Of a stretch of 64,000 nt of DNA, positions 35,292-45,135 are shown piece by piece. The notes below the pieces were generated by a model. The model made no database searches. It saw only the letters and a program-made list of their open reading frames with translations, and was not told where the DNA came from. The stretch is from assembly GCA_947473125.1 (NCBI GenBank), contig CANJDH010000002.1, positions 45,364 through 109,363 on the forward strand, read 5' to 3'. This DNA comes from Burkholderiales bacterium (lineage in GTDB: Bacteria; Pseudomonadota; Gammaproteobacteria; Burkholderiales; JAEUOS01). Position 1 is the first letter of the stretch. The number at the start of each line of letters is the position of its first letter. The translations under genes and the position numbers were made by a program.

Positions 35292-36872
35292 GTGCCTGAT
35301 CCCCTGTTGATCGCCAAGAATGATTCTGCCGAACTCGCCCTGCTGCCGGCGCTCGCCAACCGGCACGGCCTGATCACCGGCGCCACCGGCACCGGCAAGA
35401 CCGTCACGCTGCAAAAACTTGCCGAGAGCTTCGCGGCAATCGGTGTGCCGGTATTCATGGCTGATGTCAAGGGCGATCTGTCGGGCATTGCAAAGGCAGG
35501 CACCATGGCCGGCAAGGTCAAAGAGCGTATCGAGGCTCTCAAGCTCGACGAGCCCGGTTGGGCCGGGTGCCCGGTCACCCTGTGGGACGTATTCGGCGCT
35601 TTGCCGGCGGCGAGCGGCGGCGGCAAGGGCCATCCGGTGCGCGCCACCATTTCCGACATGGGCCCGCTGCTGCTGGCACGCATGCTGAACCTGAATGACA
35701 CCCAGGCGGGTGTGCTGCAACTGGTGTTCAAGATCGCCGACGACAACCGACTGCTGCTGCTCGACCTCAAGGACCTGCGCGCCATGTGCCAGCACGTCGG
35801 CGACAACGCCTCGACCTTCACCACCGAATACGGCAACGTCTCGGCGGCCTCGATCGGTGCGATCCAGCGCGGCCTGCTCGGCATCGAGCAACAGGGCGGT
35901 GACCAGTTTTTCGGTGAACCGATGCTCAACATCGACGATCTGATGCAGACCGATGCCAACGGCCGCGGCGTGGTCAACATTCTGGTCGCCGACAAGCTGC
36001 TCAGTGCCCCCAAGCTCTATTCGACCTTCCTGCTGTGGCTGCTGGCGGAATTGTTCGAGCACCTGCCCGAGGCCGGCGACCTCGACAAGCCCAAGCTGGT
36101 GTTTTTCTTCGACGAAGCGCACCTGCTGTTCAACGAAGCGCCCAAGGCACTGCTCGACAAGGTCGAGCAGGTGGTGCGCCTGATCCGCAGCAAGGGCGTC
36201 GGCGTGTATTTCGTGACGCAAAATCCGCTCGATGTGCCCGACACGGTGCTCGCGCAATTGGGCAATCGCGTGCAGCACGCACTGCGCGCGTTCACGCCGC
36301 GCGACCAGAAGGCGGTCAAGGCCGCCGCCGAGACCATGCGTGCCAATCCCAAACTGGACGTCGTGGCCGCCATCACCGACCTCGGCGTCGGCGAAGCCCT
36401 GGTGTCGTTCCTGGACGACAAGGGCCGTCCCGCGATCGTCGAGCGCGCCTTCGTGGTGCCACCTGCTTCACGGATCGGCCCATTGAACGACCTCGAACGC
36501 CAGGAACTGGTCGCCAATTCGATCGTCGCCGGCGTATACGAAACAACCGTCGATCGCGCGTCGGCCTACGAAGTGCTGAAGGGGCGCACAGAAAATCGCC
36601 AAGGCGATACCGCCAAAACCGTTGGTACAGGCGGATCTACCGGTACAACTTCGTCAGAACCCGCTCCCACCAACGGTTCCAGGCCCTCCGAACCGGGAAT
36701 TCTGGACCAGATCGGCGGCATGTTTGGAGGCGGCGGCGGACGCGGCGCTTCGCGGCGCGAAGGCATCGGCGAAGCCATGGCCAAGTCCGCCGCGCGCGCG
36801 ATCGGCTCGCAAGTCGGGCGCGAGATCCTGCGCGGCGTGCTCGGTTCGATTCTCGGCGGCAAGCGTCGCTAG
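35292..36872 (+). CDS. HerA-like ATPase (DUF853 family)
   Basis: The 526-residue P-loop protein has Walker [13 protein letters not shown] near residue 38, Walker [13 protein letters not shown] near residue 275 and an arginine-finger region [20 protein letters not shown]. This matches the DUF853/YjgR family of HerA/FtsK-type ATPases, whose cellular role is not established. A low-complexity linker (about 438-475, rich in Thr, Gly and Ser) precedes a Gly/Arg-rich C-terminal tail. A 62-bp inverted-repeat element (36617-36678) lies inside the linker and adds in-frame codons. Confidence 0.87.
   Translation: MPDPLLIAKNDSAELALLPALANRHGLITGATGTGKTVTLQKLAESFAAIGVPVFMADVKGDLSGIAKAGTMAGKVKERIEALKLDEPGWAGCPVTLWDVFGALPAASGGGKGHPVRATISDMGPLLLARMLNLNDTQAGVLQLVFKIADDNRLLLLDLKDLRAMCQHVGDNASTFTTEYGNVSAASIGAIQRGLLGIEQQGGDQFFGEPMLNIDDLMQTDANGRGVVNILVADKLLSAPKLYSTFLLWLLAELFEHLPEAGDLDKPKLVFFFDEAHLLFNEAPKALLDKVEQVVRLIRSKGVGVYFVTQNPLDVPDTVLAQLGNRVQHALRAFTPRDQKAVKAAAETMRANPKLDVVAAITDLGVGEALVSFLDDKGRPAIVERAFVVPPASRIGPLNDLERQELVANSIVAGVYETTVDRASAYEVLKGRTENRQGDTAKTVGTGGSTGTTSSEPAPTNGSRPSEPGILDQIGGMFGGGGGRGASRREGIGEAMAKSAARAIGSQVGREILRGVLGSILGGKRR
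36617..36680. repeat. 62-bp inverted-repeat element (two copies of the AACCGTTGGT repeat) inside a coding region
   Basis: AACCGTTGGT (36617-36626) and its exact reverse complement ACCAACGGTT (36669-36678) bound a 62-bp segment. The right half, GCTCCCACCAACGGTT (36663-36678), is identical over 16 bases to copies at 40393-40410 (reverse complement) and 57593-57609. The element keeps the host frame open. It looks like a REP- or MITE-type sequence tolerated in a disordered linker. Confidence 0.7.
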
Positions 36873-37043
36873 CCCTGCCGGGGCATATGCGCCAGCTTTC
36901 CGTGATCTCTGGTCAAGCGCGACTTGGCGGCAGGGCCTTATACTGCTCGCCGCACCGCACGCCCAACCCGTCGCGCCCCCCATCGTGCCCATGGGCTTGC
37001 GGTTCCTGTCAAGATACTGAATTGAATCCCGAAAGGAAATGGA

Positions 37044-37823
37044 ATGGATCTCGGACTAAAAGGCAAGACCGCCCTCGTTTGTGCCGCCAGCAAGGGTTTG
37101 GGCAAGGGTTGCGCCATGATGCTCGCCGCCGAAGGCGTGAACCTGGTCATCACGGCACGCGGCAAGGAAGCGCTGGAGGCAACCGCTGCGGAAATTCGCA
37201 AATCTCATGGCGTCCAGGTAACGGCCATCGCAGGCGACATTACGACGACTGAAGGGCGCGCGGCCGCGCTCGCCGCTTGCCCCAGCCCCGACATCCTGGT
37301 GAACAATGCGGGCGGTCCGCCCCCGGGAGATTTCCGCGACTGGGACCGCGATACCTGGATCAAGGCCCTGGATGCCAACATGTTGACCCCCATCGAGCTG
37401 ATCAAGGCGACCGTGGACGGCATGATCGCGCGGAAATTCGGCCGAATCATCAACATCACGTCGGGCGCGGTCAAGGCGCCGATTCCCGAATTGGGCCTGT
37501 CGAACGGCGCGCGTACCGGCCTGACCGGTTTCGTCGCCGGTCTGTCCCGCTCGATTGCCAAGAACAATGTCACCGTCAACAACCTGCTGCCCGGGCCATT
37601 TGACACCGATCGCCTGCGCGCCAATTTCGCCTTCAATGCAAAGAAAACGGGCCAGAGCGAAGAAGCACTTTCGGCAGCCCGCGCCTCCGCCAATCCTTCC
37701 GGGCGCTTCGGCACGATTGAAGAATTCGGTGCCGCCTGCGCGTTCCTTTGCAGCGTGCATGCCGGCTTCATCACGGGGCAAAACATCCTCCTCGACGGCG
37801 GCTCATTCCCCGGCACGCTGTAA
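37044..37823 (+). CDS. Short-chain dehydrogenase/reductase with atypical active site
   Basis: The 259-residue SDR has a Rossmann fold with a variant cofactor loop AASKGLGKG (14-22) in place of TGxxxGIG, NNAG at 87-90 and Ser140 in NITSG. Thirteen residues later the expected Tyr-x-x-x-Lys is Ser153-N-G-A-Arg157, so both catalytic residues are replaced. A C-terminal GQNILLDGGSFPG is standard. As recalled, a clade with this LSNGARxGL motif is common in bacteria and lacks a known substrate. It lies 66 bases before eda and probably belongs to the hexonate gene set. Confidence 0.85.
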   Translation: MDLGLKGKTALVCAASKGLGKGCAMMLAAEGVNLVITARGKEALEATAAEIRKSHGVQVTAIAGDITTTEGRAAALAACPSPDILVNNAGGPPPGDFRDWDRDTWIKALDANMLTPIELIKATVDGMIARKFGRIINITSGAVKAPIPELGLSNGARTGLTGFVAGLSRSIAKNNVTVNNLLPGPFDTDRLRANFAFNAKKTGQSEEALSAARASANPSGRFGTIEEFGAACAFLCSVHAGFITGQNILLDGGSFPGTL

Positions 37824-37889
37824 CGCGTTCTGCCCGGCAGGCGGGTGCGCAACGGCGCCCCCCTGCGGGGCGCTTTTCCCGGACCTGCC

Positions 37890-38534
37890 ATGATTCCCAG
37901 AGAAACCATCGACCTGCTGACCAAGTGCGGCGTGATCCCGGTGATTCGCTACGACAACGCCGACGACGGCGCGCTCGCCATCGAGTGCGCACTGCGCGCC
38001 GGCTTTCCGACCGTCGAAATCACCCTGACCATGCCCGATGCGGTGGAATTGATCCGCGAATTCACGCGTCGCGCCGAAAAACACCAGGTAATTGGCGCGG
38101 GCACGATCTGGAACGAGGCCGATTGCGAGCGGGTGCTCGACGCGGGAGCGGGATATGTAGTCTCTCCAGGCCTCGTGCCGGGGCTTGGGCAGGTGGTACA
38201 CCAAAGCCACGCGGCGTACCTGCCGGGCGCGCTCACGCCAACTGAAATCGCCGCCGCATTACGGGATGGTGCCGACGCGGTCAAGATCTTTCCCGCCTCG
38301 TCGGTCGGCCCCGGCCACCTCAAGGCTGTCAAAGCCGTGTTTCCGGGCACCCGGTTTTGCCCCACGGGCAGCATTTCGGCAGACAACATGGAGGGCTGGT
38401 TCAACGCCGGTGCAGCCTTCGTCGGCATCGGCAACACGCTCTACCAGGATGCCACGATCAAGGCACGCGAGCAGAACAAACTGGTCGAAGAAGCACGCCT
38501 GATCCTCGACCGGCTCAGGCTGATCAGCCGCTGA
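37890..38534 (+). CDS. eda: 2-dehydro-3-deoxyphosphogluconate / phosphogalactonate aldolase
   Basis: The protein (214 residues from the ATG at 37890) is a class I KDPG/KDPGal aldolase. VIGAGTIWNEADCERVLDAG and the Schiff-base lysine in DAVKIFPASSVGPG are present, as is the conserved Glu in PTVEITLTMP. It splits 2-keto-3-deoxy-6-phosphogluconate, or the galacto epimer, to pyruvate and glyceraldehyde 3-phosphate. Two sugar-acid kinase genes follow at once, so it may serve both epimers. KdgK follows six bases later. Confidence 0.92.
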   Translation: MIPRETIDLLTKCGVIPVIRYDNADDGALAIECALRAGFPTVEITLTMPDAVELIREFTRRAEKHQVIGAGTIWNEADCERVLDAGAGYVVSPGLVPGLGQVVHQSHAAYLPGALTPTEIAAALRDGADAVKIFPASSVGPGHLKAVKAVFPGTRFCPTGSISADNMEGWFNAGAAFVGIGNTLYQDATIKAREQNKLVEEARLILDRLRLISR

Positions 38535-38539
38535 CCCCT

Positions 38540-39466
38540 GTGCCGGCTGCCCCCGTCGTCGTGGCGCTCGGCGAGCCGATGGTCGAATTCAACCAGACGC
38601 AGCCGGGACAGCCCCACTACTTGCAGGGGTTCGGTGGCGACACCTCCAATGCCATGATTGCCTGCGCTCGACAGGGTGTATCAAGCGCGTATGTGACGCG
38701 CATCGGTGAAGATGCATTCGGGCACATGCTGCAGGGCCTGTGGCAGGCGGAAAACGTAGATACTCAAGGGGTCGCCGTCGATGCTTCGGCCCATACCGGC
38801 GTCTATTTCGTCACGCACGGCGGCACCGGCCACACGTTTTCGTATTTGCGCAAGGGCTCGGCGGCAAGCTGCATGACGCCGGTTTTTCTGCCGCGCGGGT
38901 TGATTGCCGGGGCGCGTTTTCTGCACGTATCGGGCATCAGCCAGGCCATTTCGACATCGGCCTGTGCCACCGTATTCGAGGCAATCGGCGTAGCGCGCGC
39001 CGCCGGCGTGAAAGTGTCGTTCGACACCAACTTGCGTTTAAGGCTGTGGCGTGCCGAAGAGGCGCGCGCCGTCATGACGCGTACCATCGCTTTGACAGAT
39101 TACCTGCTGCCCAGCCTGGAAGACATGCATGTATTGGCGCAGCGCGATACACCCGATGAAATTCTCGACTGGTGCTTCGTGCACGGCGCACAAAACGTCG
39201 TGCTCAAGCTGGGCGAACAGGGATGCCTGATCGCGACGCAGACTGAGCGCACGGTGGTTGCCGGTCACCGGGTCGATGCCGTCGACGCAACCGGCGCAGG
39301 CGATTGCTTTGACGGTGCGCTGCTGGCGCGGCTGGCTCTTGGCGACTCGCTCCCGGCTGCAGCGCGCTTTGCGAATGCGGCGGCGGCGCTCACCACGACC
39401 GGCTACGGCGCCGTAGCGCCCTTGCCTACGCGCGCGCAGGTTGAAGCCTTTCTGGCGGCAGCATGA
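38540..39466 (+). CDS. kdgK: 2-dehydro-3-deoxygluconokinase (PfkB family)
   Basis: The PfkB-fold kinase (308 residues from a GTG at 38540) has the ATP/anion-hole motif DATGAGDCFDGALLARL near the C-terminus and GGDTSNAMIACARQG near the N-terminus. It phosphorylates 2-keto-3-deoxygluconate at C6, making the substrate of the aldolase encoded just upstream. An alternative GTG lies at 38561. Its TGA overlaps the dgoK ATG (ATGA). Substrate identity is inferred from family and context. Confidence 0.88.
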   Translation: MPAAPVVVALGEPMVEFNQTQPGQPHYLQGFGGDTSNAMIACARQGVSSAYVTRIGEDAFGHMLQGLWQAENVDTQGVAVDASAHTGVYFVTHGGTGHTFSYLRKGSAASCMTPVFLPRGLIAGARFLHVSGISQAISTSACATVFEAIGVARAAGVKVSFDTNLRLRLWRAEEARAVMTRTIALTDYLLPSLEDMHVLAQRDTPDEILDWCFVHGAQNVVLKLGEQGCLIATQTERTVVAGHRVDAVDATGAGDCFDGALLARLALGDSLPAAARFANAAAALTTTGYGAVAPLPTRAQVEAFLAAA

Positions 39467-40377
39467 CGCCCGTCCTGCTCGCCCTCGACTGGGGTACCAG
39501 CAGCCTGCGCGGCTACGCCATGGCTTCAGACGGGAGTGTGATCAGCCAGCGTGCACAGGCGCTCGGCATCATGTACGTTGCCGACGGTGATTTTCCAGGT
39601 GCGCTGCGGCAATTTTGCGGCGACTGGCTCGATGACGCACCGGCGGCGGCACTCATCGCCAGCGGCATGATCGGCAGCAAGCAGGGATGGCGCGAAGCCC
39701 CCTACTGTCCGTGCCCGGCGAATGCGGCATCCATCGCCGCCTCGATCATCGCCGTCAACAGCACCGGCGGGCGAACGCTGCGGATCGTGCCGGGGGTCTC
39801 GCAGGTTGACATCGCATCAGACGTGCCCGACGTCATGCGCGGAGAGGAAACGCAGATCATCGGCGCCGTCCCGGACGCCGGGACCCATCTGGTGGTGCTG
39901 CCCGGTACACACAGCAAGTGGGCGCGCGTCAACAACGGCGTGATCGAGCATTTTTCGAGCTGGATGACCGGAGAGGTTTATGCGGCACTCACCGGCCATA
40001 CGATACTCGGGCGCTTGATTCGAGCGGATGCCCCGCATGACGACGAGGCGTTTGCGCGCGGTGTGCGCTACGGTTTTGACGAGCCGGCGCAACTGCTGAG
40101 CCGGATTTTTTCGGCACGAACGCTCGGCTTGTTCGAGCGACTCGAACCCGCGGCGCTGGCTTCGTACCTTTCGGGGATGTTGATCGGTGCAGAGATTGGT
40201 GGGGCCACTGGCATGTCGGGCGAACCTGCCGGCGTTCTGTTGCTGGGCAGCAAGCCCCTGACAGATCGTTACCGGAGTGCGTGCAGCGTGGTCGGCCTGA
40301 CCGCATCGATAGGCAGCGAATCGAGTGCGGCACACGGCCTGTATCGTCTGGCACGCGCTGCGCACCTCCTCGACTGA
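39463..40377 (+). CDS. dgoK: 2-dehydro-3-deoxygalactonokinase
   Basis: The 304-residue DgoK-family protein begins LLALDWGTSSLRGYAM and contains ASGMIGSKQGWREAPY and the nucleotide motif LPGTHSKWARV. It phosphorylates 2-keto-3-deoxygalactonate in the De Ley-Doudoroff pathway. Together with kdgK and one aldolase it suggests that both gluconate- and galactonate-derived acids are used. It ends just before a copy of the dispersed repeat; no transporter or dehydratase gene is adjacent. Confidence 0.92.
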   Translation: MTPVLLALDWGTSSLRGYAMASDGSVISQRAQALGIMYVADGDFPGALRQFCGDWLDDAPAAALIASGMIGSKQGWREAPYCPCPANAASIAASIIAVNSTGGRTLRIVPGVSQVDIASDVPDVMRGEETQIIGAVPDAGTHLVVLPGTHSKWARVNNGVIEHFSSWMTGEVYAALTGHTILGRLIRADAPHDDEAFARGVRYGFDEPAQLLSRIFSARTLGLFERLEPAALASYLSGMLIGAEIGGATGMSGEPAGVLLLGSKPLTDRYRSACSVVGLTASIGSESSAAHGLYRLARAAHLLD

Positions 40378-40392
40378 ATTTTCGATAGCCAT

Positions 40393-40410
40393 AAAACCGT
40401 TGGTGGGAGC
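40393..40410 (+). repeat. Dispersed repeat, single copy after dgoK
   Basis: AAAACCGTTGGTGGGAGC lies 15 bases after the dgoK stop in the gap between converging genes. Its reverse complement is identical over 16 bases to 36663-36678 and over 17 bases to 57593-57609. No inverted partner is seen nearby. Confidence 0.65.
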
Positions 40411-40458
40411 CGTTTTCGGGGGAGTTTTCAGCGACGGCCGGCATCCCCATTGCGCGGA

Positions 40459-40650
40459 CTAGGTCAGCGGCTTTTTGACCAATTGCTTTTCGAACGCAAT
40501 GTCACTCTTGGTCATGCGGCGCACCGCTTGCGGCCCGAGCGCATTGACATACCGGACAAACTCGTCAAGGGGCAGTGCTTCAGAAACCGGTTCATTACGA
40601 TCGCCTGCCTCTTTGAGAAGGATAAAGAGGCCGCCACCGGTCAGGCTCAT
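40459..40650 (-). CDS. Small hypothetical protein downstream of accD
   Basis: A 63-residue frame from ATG 40650 encodes MSLTGGGLFILLKEAGDRNE and then a mostly charged tail ending QLVKKPLT. The frame is open further upstream (to 40821, overlapping accD) and the segment just before the ATG (LNQRLTADTHR) also reads like protein, so the true start may be earlier at a non-ATG codon. I recognise no family. It lies where folC follows accD in related genomes. Confidence 0.4.
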   Translation of the reverse strand: MSLTGGGLFILLKEAGDRNEPVSEALPLDEFVRYVNALGPQAVRRMTKSDIAFEKQLVKKPLT

Positions 40651-40744
40651 GCGGTGAGTGTCGGCTGTCAGCCGCTGGTTGAGCCGCGCAACCGCCGCGG
40701 TGGCACGCGTGGAACGAATTTGCCGGTCCCTTGAACGAGCTGCG

Positions 40745-41623
40745 TCAGAGCTGCGCGACAGCGTCGGCAGGCAGATCTTGCAGCAAGGCAAGCAGGCGTG
40801 CCACAGTAGCACGCATTTCACGGCGGTCCACGATCATGTCGACCGCGCCTTTTTCGATCAGGAATTCTGCGCGCTGAAACCCTTCAGGTAGTTTTTCACG
40901 CACGGTTTGCTCAATCACACGCGGACCGGCGAAGCCGATCAGCGCCTTGGGCTCGGCAATCACCACATCGCCCATGAAGGCAAAACTGGCGGATACGCCG
41001 CCCATGGTCGGGTCGGTCAGGACCGAAATGAACGGCAACTTCTTGGCCGACAGCTTGGTCAGCGAAGCGGTGGTCTTGGCCATTTGCATCAGTGAAAGAA
41101 GGCCTTCCTGCATGCGCGCACCGCCGGAGGCGGTGATGCAGATGAACGGCAGTTTCTGCTCGACCGCTGTCTCGACACCGCGTACAAAGCGCTCGCCAAC
41201 GACAGAGCCCATCGAGCCACCCATGAAGTCAAATTCGAACGCCGCCACCACCACGGGCAGAGTGAGGATCGCACCTTGCATCACGACCAGCGCATCGGTC
41301 TCGTCGGTATTCTCCATCGCCTCCTTGAGGCGATCAGGGTACTTGCGGCTGTCCTTGAATTTGAGGCTGTCAATCGGCCGCACGTCGGAGCCGATTTCGA
41401 AACGCCCTTCTGCGTCGAGCAAGGAATCTAGGCGATCCCGCGCCCCGATCCGCAAATGGTAGGTGCACTTCGGACACACCTGCGCATTGCTCGACAGATC
41501 GGTGGAGTAAAGCGTCGCCTCGCATGAGGGGCACTTGACCCACAGTCCCTCCGGGACGCTCTTTTTCGGACCTGGCCCGGCCCGATTGATCTTGGGTGGC
41601 AACAGTTTTTCGATCCAGCTCAT
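40745..41623 (-). CDS. accD: Acetyl-CoA carboxylase carboxyltransferase subunit beta
   Basis: The 292-residue protein has an N-terminal zinc ribbon (Cys31, Cys34, Cys50, Cys53 in [10 protein letters not shown] and VCPKC) and the carboxyltransferase core with [20 protein letters not shown] and [14 protein letters not shown]. With AccA it transfers CO2 from biotin to acetyl-CoA, making malonyl-CoA. An AGGAG ribosome site precedes the ATG at 41623. It lies 30 bases after trpA, as is usual in betaproteobacteria. Confidence 0.96.
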   Translation of the reverse strand: MSWIEKLLPPKINRAGPGPKKSVPEGLWVKCPSCEATLYSTDLSSNAQVCPKCTYHLRIGARDRLDSLLDAEGRFEIGSDVRPIDSLKFKDSRKYPDRLKEAMENTDETDALVVMQGAILTLPVVVAAFEFDFMGGSMGSVVGERFVRGVETAVEQKLPFICITASGGARMQEGLLSLMQMAKTTASLTKLSAKKLPFISVLTDPTMGGVSASFAFMGDVVIAEPKALIGFAGPRVIEQTVREKLPEGFQRAEFLIEKGAVDMIVDRREMRATVARLLALLQDLPADAVAQL

Positions 41624-41653
41624 GGGCGACTCCTCGTGATCGAGAACGTTAGC

Positions 41654-42457
41654 TTACACCGCGACTTCGTCGATGGCTGCGCGAATCCCCGCCATGAACG
41701 CTTTGACGTTTTCTATTTCGGCGCCCGGCGAACGCTCCATCTCCTCGATGATGCGGCTGCCAATCACGACGGCATCGGCGATCGCAGCGATGGCTTTGGC
41801 GGTGGCTGCGTCACGAATGCCGAAACCCACGCCAACAGGAATATTCGCCCTGGACTTGATCAAGGGAATGCGCCGCGCCACCTCACTGGTGTCGAGTGCC
41901 GCGGAACCGGTCACACCCTTGAGCGAGACATAATAAATGTAGCCGGACGCGGCGCGTGCCACGGCATCAATGCGCGCATCGGTCGAAGTGGGCGCCAGCA
42001 GGAAGATCGGATCAAGACCGTTGCCTTTCATCAACGCGGCGAAGGCTTCACACTCTTCCGGCGGATAGTCCACCACCAGAACACCGTCGACGCCCGCGGC
42101 CTTGGCCCTGGCGGCAAAGACGTCGATGCCCATGCGCTCGATCGGGTTGGCGTAGCCCATCAGGACCACCGGCGTGGCGTCGTTGGTTTTGCGAAACTCG
42201 GCAACCATCTCCAGCACCACGCCCAACCCCATGCCGAACTTGAGCGCCCGCTCCGAGGCCCGCTGGATCACCGGGCCATCGGCCATCGGGTCGGAAAACG
42301 GCACGCCAACTTCAATGATGTCGGACCCGGTCGCCACCAGGGCGTGCATCAGCGGCACCGTGATGGTTGGCGTGGGGTCGCCGGCACAGATATAGGGAAT
42401 CAGGGCCTTGCGGCCCCCGGCCCGGGCAGCGGCCAAAACAGCTTTGATGCGTGACAT
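41654..42457 (-). CDS. trpA: Tryptophan synthase alpha chain
   Basis: The 267-residue TIM barrel has [14 protein letters not shown], the catalytic region [20 protein letters not shown] and the later [13 protein letters not shown]. It cleaves indole-3-glycerol phosphate and passes indole to TrpB. It follows trpB after eight bases in the trpF-trpB-trpA run. Confidence 0.96.
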   Translation of the reverse strand: MSRIKAVLAAARAGGRKALIPYICAGDPTPTITVPLMHALVATGSDIIEVGVPFSDPMADGPVIQRASERALKFGMGLGVVLEMVAEFRKTNDATPVVLMGYANPIERMGIDVFAARAKAAGVDGVLVVDYPPEECEAFAALMKGNGLDPIFLLAPTSTDARIDAVARAASGYIYYVSLKGVTGSAALDTSEVARRIPLIKSRANIPVGVGFGIRDAATAKAIAAIADAVVIGSRIIEEMERSPGAEIENVKAFMAGIRAAIDEVAV

Positions 42458-42465
42458 GACAGTCC

Positions 42466-43683
42466 TTAGAGGGTAAGGCCCGATTTCTCGGCCACGGTGT
42501 GCATGTCTTTGTCGCCACGCCCCGAAAGGTTGACCAACAGCACCTTGTCTTTGCCCATGGCAGGCGCCATCTTCATGGCGTGTGCCAGCGCGTGACTCGA
42601 CTCAAGCGCCGGGATGATGCCTTCAATGCGGCACAGTTTATGGAATGCAGCGAGTGCCTCGTCGTCATTGATCGCAACATATTCGGCGCGACCGATGTCC
42701 TTGAGCCATGCATGCTCTGGGCCGACGCCGGGGTAATCGAGTCCGGCCGATATCGAATGGGTCTCGATGATCTGTCCGTTTTCATCCTGCAGCAAGTAGG
42801 TGCGGTTGCCATGCAGCACGCCCGGGGTGCCGGCCGACAGCGATGCCGCGTGCTTGCCCGACGCGATGCCTGATCCACCCGCTTCGACCCCGATCAAACG
42901 TACCTCAGGATAGGGAATATAGGGGTAGAAAATTCCCATGGCATTCGAGCCGCCGCCCACGCATGCGAGTACCGCGTCGGGCTGGCGCTGGATCATTTCC
43001 GGCATCTGCCAGAGACATTCCTTGCCGACCACCGAATTGAAATCGCGCACCATCATCGGGTACGGGTGCGGCCCGGCAACGGTGCCGATGATGTAGAACG
43101 TGTTTTCAACGTTGGTAACCCAGTCGCGCATCGCCTCGTTGAGGGCATCCTTGAGTGTTTTGGATCCACTCTCGACCGGGACCACCGTCGCGCCAAGCAA
43201 TTTCATGCGATAGACATTTTGCACCTGGCGCTTGATGTCTTCGGAACCCATGTAGACCACGCATTCGAGTCCGAAACGCGCCGCCATCGTCGCGGTGGCG
43301 ACGCCGTGTTGACCGGCACCGGTTTCGGCGATCACGCGCGGCTTCCCCATGCGCCGCGCGAGCAGCGCCTGCCCCATGGTGTTGTTGACCTTGTGCGCGC
43401 CGGTGTGATTCAGGTCTTCGCGCTTGAGGTAGATCTGCGCGCCACCGAGCATGTCGGACAAGCGCTTGCAGTGATACACCGGGCTTGGCCGCCCCACGTA
43501 GTGCTTGAGTTCCGACTCGAATTCGGCGATGAACGCCGGGTCCTTCTGGTAGTGCTCGTAGGCGCTCTTGAGTTCTTCGAGCGCATGCATTAGCGTCTCG
43601 GAAACGAAGATGCCGCCATAAGGACCGAAGTGGCCCTGGGCATCGGGAAAATTGTAGGTTTCTGGAAGGTCGTTGGGCTTCAT
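42466..43683 (-). CDS. trpB: Tryptophan synthase beta chain
   Basis: The 405-residue PLP enzyme carries the lysine motif [26 protein letters not shown], the phosphate loop [10 protein letters not shown] and a C-terminal [10 protein letters not shown]. It condenses indole with serine. Its ATG overlaps the trpF stop (ATGA), and it forms a complex with TrpA encoded next. Confidence 0.97.
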   Translation of the reverse strand: MKPNDLPETYNFPDAQGHFGPYGGIFVSETLMHALEELKSAYEHYQKDPAFIAEFESELKHYVGRPSPVYHCKRLSDMLGGAQIYLKREDLNHTGAHKVNNTMGQALLARRMGKPRVIAETGAGQHGVATATMAARFGLECVVYMGSEDIKRQVQNVYRMKLLGATVVPVESGSKTLKDALNEAMRDWVTNVENTFYIIGTVAGPHPYPMMVRDFNSVVGKECLWQMPEMIQRQPDAVLACVGGGSNAMGIFYPYIPYPEVRLIGVEAGGSGIASGKHAASLSAGTPGVLHGNRTYLLQDENGQIIETHSISAGLDYPGVGPEHAWLKDIGRAEYVAINDDEALAAFHKLCRIEGIIPALESSHALAHAMKMAPAMGKDKVLLVNLSGRGDKDMHTVAEKSGLTL

Positions 43684-44336
43684 GCTGGATTATCCTGGTT
43701 GAGTGCCTGATCTGCCATTCTCACGGCAGCGACAAACTGGCGTATCAGCGTGGCATCCTTGATGCCTTTTGCGCTTTCCACGCCGCTCGATACATCAACG
43801 CCGAACGGGCGTAGCGACGTAATCCCCTCGCCCACGTTTGACGGTCTTAACCCACCAGAGACGACGAAGCGCGCGCCCCGACCTGCAAAGTTTTCCGGAA
43901 TGAGATCCCAATCGAATGCCTCTCCTCCACCGCCAAAACCCTCGACAAATGCATCCAGCAGGACGCCTCGCGAGGTTTTGTACTGCTGCTCGAATTTTAA
44001 CAAATCAAGGCCCGCCACGACTCGCGCAGCCTTGATGTAGGGAAGATCGAACTGCGCACAGTATTCGGGGGACTCATCGCCGTGGAATTGCAGCAGTTGC
44101 AGCCCGGCCTGCCGCGATATGTCCCGTACACGGGATGCATCTTCATTGACGAACAGCCCGACTGACATCACGAATGGCGGTACCCGCATCGACAATTCAC
44201 GGGCGCGCTCCGGCGTCACATAGCGTGGGCTCTTTGCATAAAAGACAAAACCGACGGCGTCGGCACCGGCCGCAACCGCGTCATCGAGGTCCGGATCGCG
44301 GGTGATTCCGCAAATTTTTATGCGCGTACGATGCAT
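43680..44336 (-). CDS. trpF: Phosphoribosylanthranilate isomerase
   Basis: The 218-residue TIM barrel begins with [19 protein letters not shown] (catalytic Cys in KICG) and contains [15 protein letters not shown] and [12 protein letters not shown]. It converts N-(5-phosphoribosyl)anthranilate to CdRP in tryptophan synthesis. The start overlaps the end of truA by 19 bases, which implies tight coupling. No trpC, trpD or trpE gene is nearby, as usual in this lineage. Confidence 0.95.
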   Translation of the reverse strand: MHRTRIKICGITRDPDLDDAVAAGADAVGFVFYAKSPRYVTPERARELSMRVPPFVMSVGLFVNEDASRVRDISRQAGLQLLQFHGDESPEYCAQFDLPYIKAARVVAGLDLLKFEQQYKTSRGVLLDAFVEGFGGGGEAFDWDLIPENFAGRGARFVVSGGLRPSNVGEGITSLRPFGVDVSSGVESAKGIKDATLIRQFVAAVRMADQALNQDNPA

Positions 44337-45121
44337 CTGGATTCAAGAAAAAGTGGAGAAGGTGCGAACAACGGCAACGCCCAATGCGCAGCGTATCGTA
44401 CCTGCGACAGGTATAGCCCTTGCGCCGGAAAAGTGGGTGCCGCCAGGGCGCGCGTGCGGCCTGCCAGGAGTTTGGCAATCCACTCGGGCGGGTGCTTGCC
44501 TTTGCCCACATAAACCAGGCAACCTACGATGTTTCTCACCATGTGATGCAAGAAAGCATTAGCCTCGAGGGTGAATTGGAACACATCGTTGTACCGCTGG
44601 ACGTCGAGTCGGCTGATGTTGCGAACCGGACTCTTGGCCTGGCATTCGCTGGATCGAAATGCCGAAAAATCGTGTTCGCCGACGAGGTACCGCGCCCCCT
44701 CCCGCATGCTGTCAATGGCGAGCGGCGAGTGAAACCAGCCCATCGTGTGCGCTTCCAGGGCCGAGCGCACCGGCCGATTGAGCAGATAGTAATCATAGCG
44801 GCGCAGTTCAGCCGAAAAGCGCGCATGGAATTCATCGGGCACACGCATCGACCATTGGACCGCGATGTCCGCAGGCAGGAGACTATTGACTCCCTTCACC
44901 CATGCGCTGTCCGGACGCTCCACTGCCGTATCAAAATGGGCAACCTGGGCGCGCGCGTGAACACCTGTGTCGGTGCGGCCGGCGCATGCGATCCGGACCG
45001 GATCCCCGGCGATTTCACCGAGCGCCTTTTCAAGCGCATCCTGAACGGTACGACCACCCGCTTGCGATTGCCAGCCGAAATAAGCCGTGCCGCTGTATTC
45101 AACGCCGAGCGCAATGCGCAT
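44318..45121 (-). CDS. truA: tRNA pseudouridine(38-40) synthase
   Basis: The protein (267 residues from the ATG at 45121) begins MRIALGVEYSGTAYFGWQSQ and has the catalytic Asp in CAGRTDTGVHARAQVAHFDT (the RTD motif). It modifies the anticodon arm of many tRNAs. The gene starts 15 bases after the fimV terminator, so it probably depends on its own weak promoter or on read-through. It overlaps trpF by 19 bases. Confidence 0.95.
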   Translation of the reverse strand: MRIALGVEYSGTAYFGWQSQAGGRTVQDALEKALGEIAGDPVRIACAGRTDTGVHARAQVAHFDTAVERPDSAWVKGVNSLLPADIAVQWSMRVPDEFHARFSAELRRYDYYLLNRPVRSALEAHTMGWFHSPLAIDSMREGARYLVGEHDFSAFRSSECQAKSPVRNISRLDVQRYNDVFQFTLEANAFLHHMVRNIVGCLVYVGKGKHPPEWIAKLLAGRTRALAAPTFPAQGLYLSQVRYAAHWALPLFAPSPLFLESRCIVRA

Positions 45122-45135
45122 TGGATCTCCAAAAC

